From Aldehydirespirator sp963662645 (GTDB lineage Bacteria > Actinomycetota > Acidimicrobiia > Acidimicrobiales > Aldehydirespiratoraceae), in the NCBI GenBank assembly GCA_963662645.2, contig OY759762.1, positions 1,798,001 to 1,862,000 on the forward strand: a stretch of 64,000 nucleotides of DNA, read 5' to 3'. The number at the start of each line of letters is the position of its first letter. Position 1 is the first letter of the stretch. The position numbers and the translations under genes were made by a program. Positions 62,014-64,000 of this stretch are shown piece after piece. Below the pieces are notes generated by a model. That model made no database searches, was not told where the DNA came from, and saw only the letters and a list, made by a program, of their open reading frames with translations.

Positions 62014-62784
62014 ATGGCCCACGATCTGATCCTTCTGCGCCACGGCCGCAGCACCTGGAACGACAAGAACCTCTTCACCGGCTGGCACGACTGCGGACTT
62101 AACGACGCGGGACGAGCCGAGGCCAGGCAGGCGGCCGTGATGCTGGCCGAGGCCGGCCTGATCCCGGCCGCGGTGCACACATCCGTTCTGCGACGGGCCA
62201 CCGAGACGACGAAGATCGTGCTCGACGGCCTGGGCCTCGGCGGCTTGGAGGTGCACCGGAACTGGCGGCTCAACGAGCGCCACTACGGCGACCTGACCGG
62301 GCTGGACAAAGCCGCCACCCGCATCGCCCACGGCGACGAGCAACTCCAGCGGTGGCGCCGGGGCTACGACACTCCGCCCCCGCCCATCCGCAGCGACAAC
62401 GAGTTCAACCCCAACAACTCGCCCCTCTACGCGGACCTGCCCGCCGGTCAGCTGCCCCTGACGGAGAGCCTCAAGGACGTGCTGGCCAGGCTGCTGCCCT
62501 ACTGGCAGAACGCCATCGTCGGTGATCTGCGCGCCGGTCACACCGTGCTGGTCTCGGCCCACGGCAACAGTCTCCGCGCCCTGGCCAAGCACCTGGACCG
62601 GATCTCCGACGCCGACATCGGCACCCTCAACATCCCCACCGGCATGCCCCTGCACTACGAGCTCGGTGCCGACATGTTCCCGACCGAGCCCAAGCACCCG
62701 CTCGAGCGCGCCCTCGATCCCGCCGCCGCGGCCGCCGCAGCCGCCGAGGTGGCCGCCCAAGCCGCCGGCCCCTCCCGTACCTGA
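62014..62784 (+). CDS. gpmA: 2,3-bisphosphoglycerate-dependent phosphoglycerate mutase
   Basis: GpmA interconverts 3- and 2-phosphoglycerate in glycolysis. The 256-residue histidine-phosphatase-superfamily enzyme begins DLILLRHGRSTWNDKNLFTG (catalytic phospho-histidine in RHG) and has the second half LNERHYGDLTGLDKA and VSAHGNSLRALAKHLDRISD. The Ala-rich C-tail (residues about 235-256) is a normal actinobacterial extension. It shares the AT-rich region with dnaK. Confidence 0.95.
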   Translation: MAHDLILLRHGRSTWNDKNLFTGWHDCGLNDAGRAEARQAAVMLAEAGLIPAAVHTSVLRRATETTKIVLDGLGLGGLEVHRNWRLNERHYGDLTGLDKAATRIAHGDEQLQRWRRGYDTPPPPIRSDNEFNPNNSPLYADLPAGQLPLTESLKDVLARLLPYWQNAIVGDLRAGHTVLVSAHGNSLRALAKHLDRISDADIGTLNIPTGMPLHYELGADMFPTEPKHPLERALDPAAAAAAAAEVAAQAAGPSRT

Positions 62785-62815
62785 AGCGAGCGCGGCAGGT
62801 AGTGTCGCGCCCGCT

Positions 62816-64000
62816 ATGCGGATCAAGCCCCACCATCTCGTCGTCGCGCTCGGCGTTGCCATCGCGCTGTTCACCGCTCTGTCCGGCATCGTCGCCGGCA
62901 TCACCGGCTTCCACAGCGACAGCCTGATCACCCGCGAGGTCTTCGGCAATATCCCCGCCCCGCTGAAGGCCGCCTTCTACACCGTCATCCCCATCCTGCT
63001 GGTGTACGGGGCGGTCCTGTTCGCCAACCGGGTGAAGAACTGGGAGCGGGGCCGGCCCGACAATCGCCGCACCACGCCCAAGAACGTGCACCACCGGATG
63101 GCCGACTTCCGGGCCGGGGTCTACATGCGCACCCTGCTGCGGGAGCCCGGCGCGGGCGTGATGCACTCGCTCATCTACTTCAGCTTCCTGGTGCTGCTCG
63201 GGGTGACCACCACGCTGGAGGTCGACCACCAGCTCCCCGACAGCGCCAAGTTCCTGCACGGCGACGTGTACCGGGCCTACTCCGCGGTGGGCGACGCGGC
63301 CGGGGCGGTCTTCGTCATCGGGATGCTGTGGGCCATCCTGCGCCGCTTCGGCCCGCCGATGTGGCGGCCCTACCGCATCCGCATCAAGACCAGGCCCGAG
63401 CACGCCGTCATAGGCGGCGTGCTGCTGGCCATCGGCATCACCGGGTTCGGCGCGGAGGCATTCCGGATCGCGGCCGACGGGCTGCCCGACCACGAGCGCT
63501 GGAGCTTCATCGGCTACCCGCTGGCCACCCTCGTCGACGGCTCGGGCGCCGTGGTTGGCTGGCACCAGGCGTGGTGGGTGGCCCATGTCGTCGCCTTCAT
63601 GGCGTTCCTGGTGATCCTGCCGACGACGATGCTACGGCACATGTTCACGTCGCCGCTGAACATGTACCTGCGCCACCGCGACCGGCCCAAGGGCGCGATG
63701 CGACCCATGCCCGACCTGGTGGAGGGCGACACCGAGCTGGAGACGTTCGGCGCTTCGGTGATCGAGGACTTCTCGTGGAAGCAACTGCTCGACACCGATG
63801 CGTGCACCATGTGCGGCCGGTGCACCTCGGTGTGCCCGGCCCATGCCACCGGCAAGCCGCTCGACCCCCGGGAGATCGTGCTCAAGACGGGCGAGATCAT
63901 GGCATTGACCGGCAGCCCGCCCACGTCACCGCCCCTCAGCAGCGGCGAGAACGCCGGTGGCGAGGTCAAGGTGCCGGCCAACTGGATGTTCGAGCGCATC
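62816..64000 (+). CDS. N-terminal part of a membrane Fe-S oxidoreductase (NarI/CCG type), cut by the window end
   Basis: 395 codons are visible from the ATG at 62816 to the right edge. Residues about 8-290 contain five or six helices with histidines in the NarI-like b-heme arrangement (MHSLIYFSFLVLLG, WWVAHVVAFMAFLVI). A 4Fe-4S motif CTMCGRCTSVCP then begins at about residue 330. Proteins of this layout (often with CCG domains following) pass electrons between the quinone pool and dehydrogenases such as electron-transferring flavoproteins. A TAGTGT box lies 10 bases before the ATG. The missing C-terminus prevents naming it. Confidence 0.85.
   Translation, partial: MRIKPHHLVVALGVAIALFTALSGIVAGITGFHSDSLITREVFGNIPAPLKAAFYTVIPILLVYGAVLFANRVKNWERGRPDNRRTTPKNVHHRMADFRAGVYMRTLLREPGAGVMHSLIYFSFLVLLGVTTTLEVDHQLPDSAKFLHGDVYRAYSAVGDAAGAVFVIGMLWAILRRFGPPMWRPYRIRIKTRPEHAVIGGVLLAIGITGFGAEAFRIAADGLPDHERWSFIGYPLATLVDGSGAVVGWHQAWWVAHVVAFMAFLVILPTTMLRHMFTSPLNMYLRHRDRPKGAMRPMPDLVEGDTELETFGASVIEDFSWKQLLDTDACTMCGRCTSVCPAHATGKPLDPREIVLKTGEIMALTGSPPTSPPLSSGENAGGEVKVPANWMFERI

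Overview
The window is a high-GC, gene-dense chromosomal segment of an actinobacterium. The strongest pointers are a dnaK-grpE-dnaJ-hspR-clpB operon with a MerR-type HspR, a caa3-type cytochrome oxidase with CtaA, CtaB and CtaG, clpS followed by a DUF2017 gene, adjacent purA and purB, GTG/TTG starts, and many 4-nt stop/start overlaps. The mix of several cytochrome P450s, a Rieske oxygenase, an MMPL exporter and a sterol-C24-methyltransferase-like enzyme suggests an Acidimicrobiia-like lineage, possibly marine or host-associated. That placement is inference; no rRNA gene is present to settle it.

Layout. 0-4.5 kb: a cut gene start, an EamA exporter, an amidohydrolase/2-hydroxyacid dehydrogenase pair, and asd. 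4.5-12.9 kb: an accessory block between asd and lysC, which are usually neighbours. It holds an AT-rich membrane-protein gene and a divergent, tightly overlapping six-gene operon: coiled-coil protein, Clp-type AAA+ ATPase with a degenerate first AAA module, NrdG-like radical-SAM protein, zinc-ribbon/FHA protein, PP2C phosphatase, and transmembrane Ser/Thr kinase. I regard this phospho-signalling/unfoldase operon as the best candidate for an undescribed system. 12.9-17.5 kb: lysC, a putative anti-sigma ATPase, an intact IS1380-like element with terminal repeats and a target duplication at the stop codon of dut, then dut and orn. 17.5-26.8 kb: metallo-beta-lactamase-fold hydrolase, TlpA/CcdA pair, poly-gamma-glutamate-hydrolase-like protein, pdxH, serS, a KamA-family aminomutase with a clear promoter and long leader, a flavoprotein and an OsmC protein.

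27-38.4 kb is a respiratory cluster on the minus strand (ctaB, a subunit I paralogue that has lost its metal ligands, a second subunit III, a membrane protein, ctaC, ctaD, ctaE, subunit IV, ctaG), ending in the sterol-methyltransferase-like gene, with ctaA divergent. 38.4-48.3 kb: clpS/DUF2017, a Rieske oxygenase, a P450, a remnant of a second methyltransferase, an MMPL transporter, a GPP34-P450 fusion, tRNA-Glu/Asp/Phe and a steroid-type P450. 48.3-64 kb: ilvD, malic enzyme, a small hypothetical, purB, purA, the heat-shock operon (with an apparent grpE frameshift), gpmA and a truncated membrane Fe-S oxidoreductase.

A recurring pattern is the short tandem duplication at gene junctions: at least eight gene ends or starts are copied once or twice in direct repeat.
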